Shown piece after piece: positions 1-6,477 of a stretch of DNA of 12,723 nucleotides. Numbering within the stretch: position 1 is the first letter of the stretch; each line of letters opens with the position of its first letter. The notes under the pieces were generated by a model, which worked only from the letters and a program-made list of their open reading frames with translations, made no database searches and was not told where the DNA came from. Source of the stretch: JBGCEZ01 sp045106735 (lineage in GTDB: Bacteria; Planctomycetota; Phycisphaerae; Phycisphaerales; SM1A02); contig JBGCEZ010000086.1 in the NCBI GenBank assembly GCA_045106735.1, positions 1 to 12,723 of the forward strand, given 5' to 3'. The position numbers and the translations under genes were made by a program.

Positions 1-69
1 CAATTGAGCTTCTCCATCCATCTGCAGTTTCGATGCCGAACTGTCATGTGAGCCGCCGGTGTGACTCAT
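1..69 (-). CDS. Possible N-terminus of a gene running off the left edge
   Basis: On the minus strand an ATG at 69 opens a frame of 23 codons that stays open to the window edge. The visible peptide begins MSHTGGSHDSSASK and is hydrophilic and Ser/Gly-rich, with no signal peptide and no recognisable family. Only a weak GAG-type ribosome-binding signal precedes it, and third-position GC is only about half, lower than in the clear genes here. It could be a real divergent gene or chance; the fragment is too short to decide. Confidence 0.28.
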   Translation of the reverse strand, partial: MSHTGGSHDSSASKLQMDGEAQL

Positions 70-193
70 GAGATCTCGGCCGTCTTGTGCGTCGCCAGCG
101 AGGCGAGGCGACCACAGACTATCTGAATGTGCATTGGGCAATCGAGTTGGCGGCACGTGGATCAGCTGTCGGGCTGGTTCGTGATGGGTCCCG

Positions 194-227
194 GGTTGGC
201 GTGGGTGGTTGGCGTGGATGGTTGGCG
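194..227 (+). repeat. G-rich tandem repeat, period 13
   Basis: The unit GGTTGGCGTGG begins at 194 and again at 207, and a shorter third copy, GGTTGGCG, begins at 220, so the period is exactly 13 bases. The many GG and GGG runs on this strand could form a two-tetrad G-quadruplex. No function is evident. Confidence 0.7.
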
Positions 228-410
228 ATCTCTCGGGGGCGGTCGTGCAGGGCCCATGGTCTCCCCCTTGCCCCGCGTCAGGCGGCGACGTGGCCGGGTG
301 ACCCTCGGCGTTCCGTTGTCCAGCGAGTGCTGGAGATGGCGCGCCGGGATTCGGACTGAGGATCGCGCACTGCGAGTCTGAATCGCCTCAACCTTGCGGT
401 CGGAAGCGGG

Positions 411-416
411 TACCGT
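411..416 (+). promoter_or_regulatory. Possible -10 box of a leaderless transcript
   Basis: TACCGT (TANNNT type) ends 7 bases before the ATG at 424, and there is no purine-rich ribosome-binding site in between. This spacing is that of leaderless -10 elements known from other bacteria. A matching -35 is not obvious: TTGCGG at 394-399 is only 11 bases upstream. Weak call. Confidence 0.25.
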
Positions 417-423
417 GTCGTGC

Positions 424-1551
424 ATGAAGCACTGTCCGACTTTTCCCGTGCGCTCGCTCCTCTGCTCGGCGGTGACCGCTGCCGCCACCATGCTCGGCGG
501 CTGCGGCGCGAGTAGCAATGCGCCGACTCATCTGGGGGTCGGTTCTCTGGATGGAGCTCGAGTCGCAACTCCGACCGACGGAGGCGAACGCGAGCTGCTC
601 TTTCTTGCCGGTCCGATGGACCCGATGGAACGCACGCGCTTTGAAGCGGCGACACCAAACGTACGATTCGTGGTGCCCGAATCCCTTGAGCATGCGATGC
701 GCCTCGCGCCCGATGTCCATGGGGCGGACGGGCGCCATTGCACGCCGGAGTTCCTGGCCGCCGCGGAGCAGCTCGTCTGGGTCCAGTCTCCCTCCGCCGG
801 GGTTGCGTGGCTGCTCGAGAGAGAGGGGATCCGGGAGCGGGACGAGATCGTCGTCACGAACATGCAGGGCGTGCACGGTCCGGCCATCGCCGAGCACGTG
901 TTCGGCATGCTGCTCACTTTGACCCGGGACATCGGGTATCACCAGCATCCGGATCAACGCGGGGCGTGGAACCGCGAGGGAAGCGGCCGGGAGCGCATCG
1001 CGTTGAGCGGTCGGACGATCCTCGTCGTCGGGCTCGGAGGGATCGGGCGCGAAGTCGCGCGGCGCGGCCACGGGTTCGACATGGAGGTCCTCGCGACGCG
1101 CCGGAGCCGCACGGCGCCGCCGGCCTACGTGGATCGGCAAGGGACGGCCGGCGAACTCGAGGCGATGCTGCCCTTGGCCGATGTGGTCGTGCTCTGCGTG
1201 CCGCTGACGTCCGAGACTGAGGGGATGATGAACGAACGCACGCTCGGGCTCATGAAGCCGGGAGCGTACCTGGTGAACATCGCCCGCGGACGAGTCGTGG
1301 ACACGGACGCCCTCGTTGCCGCCCTCGATTCGGGCCGTCTTGCCGGTGCGTGTCTCGACGTCACCGATCCCGAGCCGCTCCCGCCGGGGCACGCCCTCTG
1401 GGACATGCCCAACGTCGTCATCACGCCCCACGTGGCGAGCCGGGCCGCCCTGACAAGCGAGCGCCGGGCCGATTTGCTTGAGGCCAACGTGCGCCGCTTT
1501 GGGGCCGGCGAGCCACTCCTGAACGTGGTCGACAAGTCCGCGGGCTATTGA
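424..1551 (+). CDS. D-2-hydroxyacid dehydrogenase with a lipoprotein signal peptide
   Basis: A 375-residue protein of the NAD-dependent D-isomer-specific 2-hydroxyacid dehydrogenase family (phosphoglycerate/lactate/glyoxylate reductase-like), which interconverts 2-keto acids and D-2-hydroxy acids. The Rossmann motif GLGGIG is at residues 203-208. The catalytic triad is complete: R288 in NIARGR, E317 in DPEPLPPG and H336 in ITPHVA. Substrate specificity cannot be read. The start at 424 is preferred over the in-frame ATG at 394 because it gives a clean lipoprotein signal: positive N-terminus, hydrophobic stretch and lipobox LGGC with Cys27. This is odd, because these enzymes are normally cytoplasmic and use NAD(H). 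Starting at the ATG at 490 would remove the signal, but no ribosome-binding site supports it. The permease gene starts 10 bases after the stop, so the two are probably one operon. Confidence 0.88.
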   Translation: MKHCPTFPVRSLLCSAVTAAATMLGGCGASSNAPTHLGVGSLDGARVATPTDGGERELLFLAGPMDPMERTRFEAATPNVRFVVPESLEHAMRLAPDVHGADGRHCTPEFLAAAEQLVWVQSPSAGVAWLLEREGIRERDEIVVTNMQGVHGPAIAEHVFGMLLTLTRDIGYHQHPDQRGAWNREGSGRERIALSGRTILVVGLGGIGREVARRGHGFDMEVLATRRSRTAPPAYVDRQGTAGELEAMLPLADVVVLCVPLTSETEGMMNERTLGLMKPGAYLVNIARGRVVDTDALVAALDSGRLAGACLDVTDPEPLPPGHALWDMPNVVITPHVASRAALTSERRADLLEANVRRFGAGEPLLNVVDKSAGY

Positions 1552-1561
1552 GGAACCTCCG

Positions 1562-2980
1562 TTGGCTACACGACTCAATCCGCCGGAGCGCCCGGGTTCG
1601 GGCCCGCCGCGAAGAGGTGGGCGATTCCTGTCGCTCTTCAATCTCCGGCCGGGCGAAGTCGCCCCGGTTCTGCTGGCGGGGGCGATGTTCTTCTGCATCC
1701 TCTGCGGATACTTCTTCATCCGGCCGGTGCGGGATGCCTTCGGCGTCGAGCGCGGGATGTCGACCCTTTACTCCCTGTTCGTGGCCACGATGGCGGCGTC
1801 ACTGGCTCTGAGCCCCGTGTTCTCCTGGCTCGTCGGGCGCTTTGATCGGCGCGTCTTTCTGCCCATCGCCTACGGTTCCATCGTGCTGATGTTGATCGGT
1901 TTCGCGACCTGGCGCGCCATGGCGGGCGACGGGGCCGCGAGCGTCTGGTCCGGCCGCATCTTCTTCGTGTGGCTCAGCGTGATCAATCTCTTCATGACGG
2001 GGCTCTTCTGGTCGCTCATGGCCGATTGCTTCGACGCGGCGGACTCCCGCCGCGTCTTCCCGACCATCGCCGTGGGTGGGACCGTCGGGGCACTGCTGGG
2101 TTCGGCCTCGGCGTGGGCGGTGTCCGGTTACCCCTTCGAGCTCTTCGGGAAGGCGCTCTTCGATCTCAAGTTCCAACTCACCGCGCCCCAGATGATGATG
2201 GTGTCGGCATGCTTCGTGGCCCTGGCGGGAGGAGCGTCCGTGGCGATGAGCCGGGTCCGTCAAGGTCGTGGGTCGGGGACCGCGGAACGACCGCGGCGCA
2301 GCGCCATCCGGGAAGCGATGGACGGCATGCGACTGGCCGTCAGTTCGCGTTACCTCCTGTTCATTGCGTTCTACATCGCCTTGCTGGCGGTTCTGGCGAC
2401 GTTCCTCTACTTCACGCAGAACGCGCTGGTGCTGGCGGCGCAGTCGTCGGAGTCGGGGCGCGTCGGAGCGTTCGCGAGCATCGACTTCTGGACGCAGTTC
2501 GCGACGCTTGTCGTACAGCTCTTTGTCAGCGCTCGACTGATGCGCTGGCTGGGAGTCGGATGGACGCTCGCCATCCTCCCGGCCCTCGTACTCGTGGGCT
2601 ACGTCGTCCTTGCCGCCGGCGAACTCAATGCCTGGTCCGCGGCAACGATGCTGGGGGTGATCACCGTGATCCAGGCGGTGTTTCGGGCTGGGAAGTACGC
2701 CATCATTCGACCAGCCCGGGAGACGCTCTTCACCGTGCTCAGCCGGGACGAGAAGTACAAGGCGAAGAGCCTTATCGACACGTTCGTCTACCGGGCGGGG
2801 GACACCGCGGGGGCAGGGGTGAGCGCCGCGCTCTCCGCGGTCGCCGTCGGGACGATGATCGCCCTCTCCCTGACCGTGGCTCCCATTGCCATCGTCATGG
2901 CCGGTCTTGCCCTGAGCCTCGGGGTCGAGCGTTCGCGACGGGCGACCGGTACGACCTCGAGTTCGTCCCAGGCCGGTTGA
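1562..2980 (+). CDS. ATP/ADP-translocase-like (NTP/NDP exchange family) 12-TM permease
   Basis: A 472-residue integral membrane protein with about twelve hydrophobic segments, the first near residues 32-52 and the last pair near 415-460. The line PVRDAFGVERG after TM1 and the stretch RPARETLFTVLSRDEKYKAK followed by DTFVYRAGD are, to my recollection, hallmarks of the bacterial Tlc/Npt-like nucleotide transporter family and its free-living relatives within the MFS fold. Substrate is unknown: obligate intracellular members exchange ATP for ADP, but free-living homologues are uncharacterised. The start is TTG at 1562 with AGGA about 7 bases upstream; the next ATG (1685) would fall inside TM1. 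A cytoplasmic basic N-terminus precedes TM1. It lies 10 bases after the dehydrogenase and is likely co-transcribed with it. The family call is firm and the substrate is open. Confidence 0.85.
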   Translation: MATRLNPPERPGSGPPRRGGRFLSLFNLRPGEVAPVLLAGAMFFCILCGYFFIRPVRDAFGVERGMSTLYSLFVATMAASLALSPVFSWLVGRFDRRVFLPIAYGSIVLMLIGFATWRAMAGDGAASVWSGRIFFVWLSVINLFMTGLFWSLMADCFDAADSRRVFPTIAVGGTVGALLGSASAWAVSGYPFELFGKALFDLKFQLTAPQMMMVSACFVALAGGASVAMSRVRQGRGSGTAERPRRSAIREAMDGMRLAVSSRYLLFIAFYIALLAVLATFLYFTQNALVLAAQSSESGRVGAFASIDFWTQFATLVVQLFVSARLMRWLGVGWTLAILPALVLVGYVVLAAGELNAWSAATMLGVITVIQAVFRAGKYAIIRPARETLFTVLSRDEKYKAKSLIDTFVYRAGDTAGAGVSAALSAVAVGTMIALSLTVAPIAIVMAGLALSLGVERSRRATGTTSSSSQAG

Positions 2981-2982
2981 TC

Positions 2983-3008
2983 GGGCCACGGTTCAAGGAA
3001 ACCGGCCC
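2983..3008. terminator. Hairpin after the permease gene
   Basis: GGG-C / CGGTT pairs with AACCG / G-CCC around the loop CAAGGA, giving about 9 bp with a two-base bulge, just 3 bases after the permease stop. No T-run follows, so it is a weak intrinsic terminator candidate. Confidence 0.35.
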
Positions 3009-3070
3009 AACCGTGAACGATGAAGAGGTCGGACGCCGCGCCGTGGTCTGTGCCGAATCAGAGCGCCGAT

Positions 3071-3098
3071 GGCGACGCGCCGCCGCGGAAGCGTCGCC
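3071..3098. terminator. Hairpin in the convergent spacer
   Basis: GGCGACGC (3071-3078) is perfectly complementary to GCGTCGCC (3091-3098) across a 12-base loop. It sits between the converging permease gene and the minus-strand dockerin gene and could serve either strand, but there is no T-tract on either side. Confidence 0.35.
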
Positions 3099-3205
3099 TC
3101 TGGGGGTCGCATCGCCCCGGCCATGCGCCGCAAGGAAGCTGTCACGTGTGATCACGCCGGCCGCCGACTGGCCGCCTGAAGCTTGCGCCGACAACGTGGT
3201 GACCC

Positions 3206-3241
3206 GGCGCTGAAGCCCCGGGCCGAGGCGTTTCAGCCGCC
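3206..3241 (-). terminator. Hairpin overlapping the end of the frameshifted gene
   Basis: GGCGCTGAA (3206-3214) pairs with TTCAGCCGCC (3232-3241) with one bulged base. The stem contains the stop codon of the minus-strand gene. It lacks a T-run, so this is a candidate only. Confidence 0.3.
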
Positions 3242-3828
3242 GCGCCGTCCGGGGGTGCCGCCCTGCGACTGACGCCGGCGTTCGCCGCGGACGCGATCTC
3301 GCCGGTCGTTGACCGATGGCTCACGATCCGCGCCGGAGCTGCGTTCCTGTCGATCGATCACGCCGTCTCCGTCGCGGTCCTCGCCGTCGGGGATCTCGTT
3401 CTCGAAGTAGCTTCCCTTGCGGCGATCGGCGGCCGCGTGCTGGGCGAAGTTCTTCCGAGACTCGACCGTGGCGAACGTCGCACTGCTCGTGCGGAGCGCG
3501 GCGGTGATCTCGTCCGTCGTCGCGTCCTCGTCGAGCCGGGAGACGGGCCGTCGGGGCAGGTGCCCCAGCTGGCCAGAACCGGCACGAGGTCGGAGAAATC
3601 GGTCTCACCGTCGCCGTTCACGTCGCCATTCGGTGATCCCAACGCCGAGAGCACGCCCAGGACGTCGGCGAAGTCGACCGTTCCGTTCAGGGTGAGGTCG
3701 GCGGGACAGGCGTTCTCGCCGGCCTGAGCCAGCGGAACGGCGGCGAGAGCGGCCACCGTGATCGAGGCGGCCGCGGCCGGGCCGACGCGGCAGTTGGGGC
3801 AGGAGTGAGCGGTGGTTCGGCGTGGCAT
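3233..3828 (-). pseudogene. Secreted N-terminal-dockerin protein, interrupted by a one-base frameshift
   Basis: The ATG at 3828 has GGAG upstream and opens a signal peptide (hydrophobic core about residues 16-35, ending PLAQAGENA). It is followed directly by a two-repeat GC-type dockerin: CPADLTLNGTVDFADVLG, then GDVNGDGETDFSDLV, ending ASWGTCP. After this the frame becomes Arg/Pro/Ser nonsense. The sense continues in another frame from about position 3550 to a TGA at 3233-3235: DEDATTDEITAALRTSSATF, then YFENEIPDGEDRDGDGVIDR and an Arg-rich tail. That frame has no ATG, GTG or TTG of its own before the motif and matches the C-terminus of the 5128-6477 gene, so the halves belong together. The shift equals one missing base and lies at or near the CCCC run (3556-3553, minus strand). 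It could be a sequencing indel, a true mutation or -1 slippage at CCCC. Function is unknown. Intact length would be about 198 residues. Confidence 0.75.
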
Positions 3829-4131
3829 GGGTGGGGCTCCGAGCGGGGGGTGGGGTGGGAAGGAGGGCCCGCCAGCCGCGGGATGGCCACGCGACGGTAC
3901 GTCAGAGCGTGGTCCGGGCATCCCCGCGGCCGGGGCGGTTGTGGAAGTTCGTGTGGCGGTCGGGTCGTGGGCGGCGCATGCGGATGGGCGAGAGAGCCCC
4001 GGCCGGCGCGGCTCGGCCGGTCGCTCAGAGTTTTTCGCAGAAACTCCGCCAAGCCGAGCCCCAGATTCCGTCCGTCTGGTTGAGGGGCGTCTCAGCCTCC
4101 ATCACATCGACCTTGAAAGGGGATTCAACCC
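3829..4131. other. Divergent promoter region between two secreted-protein genes
   Basis: This 303-base spacer separates the starts of the minus-strand frameshifted gene and the plus-strand dockerin gene, so it should hold both promoters. No consensus -35/-10 pair stands out. It contains two inverted repeats: CCGGCC (3999-4004) with GGCCGG (4015-4020), and GAGTTT (4028-4033) with AAACTC (4041-4046). A purine-rich AAAGGGGA at 4116-4123 is the ribosome-binding site of the gene at 4132. No other gene seen. Confidence 0.45.
4028..4046. promoter_or_regulatory. Inverted repeat upstream of the secreted dockerin gene
   Basis: GAGTTT and AAACTC flank a 7-base spacer, TTCGCAG, about 86 bases before the ATG at 4132. 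It is AT-richer than its surroundings. It may be an operator half-site pair or a 5'-UTR hairpin; nothing beyond symmetry supports a role. Confidence 0.25.
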
Positions 4132-4959
4132 ATGCCGCAGCCAGCCTCCATCATCAGCGTTCTCGGCACGTTCGCCCTCGCCGCCAGCGTGTCCGCCGCC
4201 GCCGATTTCATCGGGGATCTCGACAGTCGCGGGGGCAGCATCCAGGTCTTCGTCGATGGGTTCGGGAGCATCGATCCCGTGGGTCAGTCGTACAACACGA
4301 ATCCGGGTGAGAACGAGTGGGAGGATTTCGACTTCGACTTCCTGCAGGAGGACGGGCAGACCGGGCTGGCCATCGCCGAAGCCGGCATGGAGACGTTCTC
4401 GAGCTACATCGGATACGACGAAGACACGGGCACCCTGCAGGGGCTTCGGATGTCGAGCGATACGTTCGTGCGCGTCCAGTCTTCCACGGAAGAGGCCGAC
4501 TCCGACGCGCGGGCCCAGCAGTTCGACACGATGGGCTTCCGGGTCGATGACTTTGACGGCGAGATCATCTGGATGCGGCTGCGGGGTTCGGTTGACAACG
4601 CGGCGATTCGGTTCGGTGGCCAGCAGCACGACTTCGAGTTCACCGGTGGCGAGTTCTCCGAGTTGATCGGCATCACCCAGAACGGCGAGTACCGACTTGA
4701 GAGTGAGGCCTTCATTTCGGTGGAGGTCGGCGGCATCGGCACGCAGACCGACGCCTACGCCTACAACGTGGAACTCGTGCCGGATGACTGCCCGACGGAC
4801 ATCGACGGCAACAATGCGAGCGACTTCGTCGACGTGGTGTCGGTGCTTTCATCCTGGGGCGGGTGTGGATCCTGCCGCGAGGACATCACCGGCGACGGCA
4901 ATGTGAACTTCGTCGATCTGCTGGAAGTCCTTGGGGCGTGGGGTCCCTGTTCGGGCTGA
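4132..4959 (+). CDS. Secreted protein of unknown function with C-terminal GC-type dockerin
   Basis: A 275-residue protein with a signal peptide (about residues 1-23, ending SVSAAA). An acidic middle region (about 24-220), rich in Asp, Glu, Gly and Phe and probably beta-rich, matches no family I recognise. The C-terminal two-repeat dockerin runs from CPTDIDGNNASDFVDVVS to ITGDGNVNFVDLLEVLGAWG. Each repeat has the Asp/Asn-rich loop of an EF-hand calcium site followed by the LxxWG signature. In planctomycetes such C-terminal domains are presumed to anchor or sort exported proteins; the mechanism is not established. The start is supported by AAAGGGGA about 8 bases upstream. It stands alone: it diverges from the gene on its left and converges with the thioredoxin-like gene on its right, sharing a terminator with that gene. 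Confidence 0.85.
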   Translation: MPQPASIISVLGTFALAASVSAAADFIGDLDSRGGSIQVFVDGFGSIDPVGQSYNTNPGENEWEDFDFDFLQEDGQTGLAIAEAGMETFSSYIGYDEDTGTLQGLRMSSDTFVRVQSSTEEADSDARAQQFDTMGFRVDDFDGEIIWMRLRGSVDNAAIRFGGQQHDFEFTGGEFSELIGITQNGEYRLESEAFISVEVGGIGTQTDAYAYNVELVPDDCPTDIDGNNASDFVDVVSVLSSWGGCGSCREDITGDGNVNFVDLLEVLGAWGPCSG

Positions 4960-5012
4960 ACCGCCCGACGCCGCGCGGCATCGGGCGCGGACGCAACACT
5001 CCTTGAAACAGA

Positions 5013-5045
5013 GGCCCCGGACGAGTGCGCTCGTCCGGGGCCTTT
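5013..5045. terminator. Strong bidirectional terminator
   Basis: A perfect 13-bp stem, GGCCCCGGACGAG (5013-5025) with CTCGTCCGGGGCC (5030-5042), has a TGCG tetraloop. TTT follows on the plus strand, and on the minus strand the stem is followed by TCTGTTT. It lies between two converging genes, 53 bases after the dockerin gene stop and 85 bases beyond the stop of the minus-strand gene, and can serve both. Confidence 0.9.
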
Positions 5046-5127
5046 GCGTGGTGCTGAGATTGGTGGGCCGCAGTTGGTCGTCCCGTTCGGACGAATGCTG
5101 ATGGACCAGGCAGGCCCGAGCGACGAC

Positions 5128-6477
5128 TCAGCGATCCCGGCGACGACGCCCGTCGGTTCGCGGTTCGCGCTGCCGCTCACCCCTCGCCCGACCTTGCCGC
5201 TCTCCCTGCGGCCGGGCGCGATTCGCTCCCGCGCCGCCTTCTTCGCGGTCGATCACCCCGTTGCCGTCGCGGTCTTCGCCGTAGGGGATCTCGTTCTCAA
5301 AGTAGATGCCCGCGCGGCGTCCGGCGGCAACGTGTTCGCTGTGGACCTTTCGCGCCTCAGATGCCGCGAATGTTGTATTGCTAGCCTTGAGCGCGGTGCG
5401 GATCGCGTCCGCCGTCGCGCCATTCGGAAGCTCGGCCATGACCTTCCCGCTCTGGCCAAACGTGTCGGCTCGGACAATCAGGATGCTGGGTTCTGCATCC
5501 TCGTGCTTGATGGAGGTCCGCCAGCCTTCATCCGTCTTGTCCCCGACCTGGTCGGTGTGGAAGACGCCGGTGAATTCGTCGCTGGCCAGGACGGTTCGAA
5601 GCTGTTGCCGAGTGTCGTCGGCGACGCCGTTGACCACGATCAGCAGGCGTTGATCGGCCGACGCCACGTTCATGGCTTGCCGGAACGACTCGAAGTCCTG
5701 GAGGAGTGGCCCGGCCGGAGTGTCCGATTCGGGGGCCGCTTGGTAGCGGGCCGCGATGCGGTTCATCTCTCTGGCCGCGGCGGCGGAATCGACCTCGTCT
5801 CCGGAACGCCCGCGAAGCAGCACGCTCGGGCTCCGGCCGGAACGCGAGAGGCGTTGTGTCCCGTCGGGGGAGAAGACAACAAAGGCGGTGTTGGCGAACG
5901 GTCCGCCGAGCACCGATCGAACCATCGATTCGGAGGCACTGTTTTCGTAGGTTTCAATGCGAATGCAGACGAAGTTGCGGCTGGCTTGAAGAAACGCGTC
6001 CTGTGAGAACAAACTGTTCTGCGTGCGGGTGTAACCCGGTCAGAACGTGCCGGGCACGCCGCTGGTGCAGGTGGCCGCGGCCATGAAGAAGATGGGTCGA
6101 TTCGAACGCTTGGCTTCGGCGAGCCCGCTTTCCCAGGTCGTGTACCACGCGACGCCGGCGTCGCCGACGGCTTGGGGGTGGTCGGCGATGGGAGTGCTCC
6201 GTCGCTCGTTCCGGCGATCGTTCCGGCGATCGTCCTGACTGGCGGTGCGGCCTTCGGCGTGTCGCGGCCGCCGGTTCGGCGTCGAGGGCCGCATGGACTG
6301 CTCGTCAGGGATCAGTTGCCCGATGGGAGTGGTCGTCATCGTCGGGGCATCGGCCATCAAAGGAGCGACGCGCGTGATGTGCCCGTCGGCCTTCGGGGCG
6401 GACGGTGCCGCTGAATCCGAAGGTGGTTCATGGGCGCTGAGCAGCGAGAACAAGGCGAGAAGCAGTTGAATCAGCAC
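5128..6477 (-). CDS. Exported thioredoxin-like protein with in-frame TGA; candidate selenoprotein
   Basis: One frame of 449 codons from GTG at 6477 (GGAG 9 bases upstream) to TGA at 5128, interrupted only by TGA at 6042-6040, codon 146. Residues 1-16 are a signal peptide, followed by a disordered Arg/Asp-rich stretch to about 105. A thioredoxin-like domain follows: WESGLAEAKRSNRPIFFMAA, C137, then GVPGTF-TGA-PGY, SLFSQDAFL and NFVCIRIETYE. Aligned without gaps to the Thioredoxin_7 pattern (WCxxC...VFSD, from memory), the TGA falls on the nucleophilic Cys; the resolving Cys is Tyr149. A second, Cys-less thioredoxin-like domain spans about 260-350 (LLIVVNG, PSILIVRAD). Residues 352-415 form a module shared with the frameshifted gene, including the EF-hand loop DRDGNGVIDREE (402-413), then an Arg-rich tail. 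The role is probably extracytoplasmic thiol redox chemistry. Without recoding only a 145-residue stub would be made. Alternatives are a nonsense mutation or a base error (TGG, TGC or CGA to TGA). Confidence 0.72.
6006..6020 (-). promoter_or_regulatory. bSECIS-like hairpin downstream of the in-frame TGA
   Basis: On the minus strand AGAACA (6020-6015) pairs perfectly with TGTTCT (6011-6006) around the loop GTT (6014-6012). Exactly 25 bases separate the TGA from the loop. Published bacterial SECIS rules ask for a short apical loop with a G among its first two bases, a stem of at least 4 bp, and about 16-37 bases from the UGA; this hairpin meets all of them. A smaller hairpin, CGGGT-TAC-ACCCG (6038-6026), lies directly after the TGA. 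Function is inferred from geometry alone. Confidence 0.45.

Larger units (their letters stand above)
70..423. other. Gene-poor spacer before the dehydrogenase
   Basis: No frame in this stretch has both a plausible ribosome-binding site and a protein-like composition. Frames at 87-359 and 127-381 are Trp/Arg/Gly-rich and look like translations of the GC-rich DNA. The stretch holds a G-rich tandem repeat at 194-227 and, at its right end, a TACCGT box just ahead of the ATG at 424. I see nothing else in it. Confidence 0.5.

Noticed and set aside
320..395. tRNA-like segment on the minus strand, with a 7-base loop carrying CAG on a 4-bp stem (GCGA/TCGC) and a TCCGAATCCC-like T-loop
   Set aside because: The fifth anticodon-stem pair fails, the T-stem halves are not complementary, and no acceptor or D arm can be drawn.
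3553..3556. Programmed -1 frameshifting at CCCC as the main explanation for the split gene
   Set aside because: There is no X-XXY-YYZ heptamer and I found no clear downstream stimulatory structure; a missing base from error or mutation is simpler.
5044..6006. Plus-strand frame of 320 codons opposite the thioredoxin-like gene
   Set aside because: It overlaps the shared terminator at 5013-5045, has no family features, and the minus strand carries the signal peptide, thioredoxin-like pattern and EF-hand loop.
6040..6042. TGA as evidence for a reassigned genetic code
   Set aside because: TGA ends the dehydrogenase, permease, dockerin, HEAT, rbfA, rtcB and FG-GAP genes, so it is a normal stop in this genome.
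6207..6238. Direct repeat of TTCCGGCGATCG as a possible regulatory iteron
   Set aside because: It lies inside the coding frame of the thioredoxin-like gene and encodes the Arg/Asn/Asp-rich disordered stretch; a simple coding repeat explains it.
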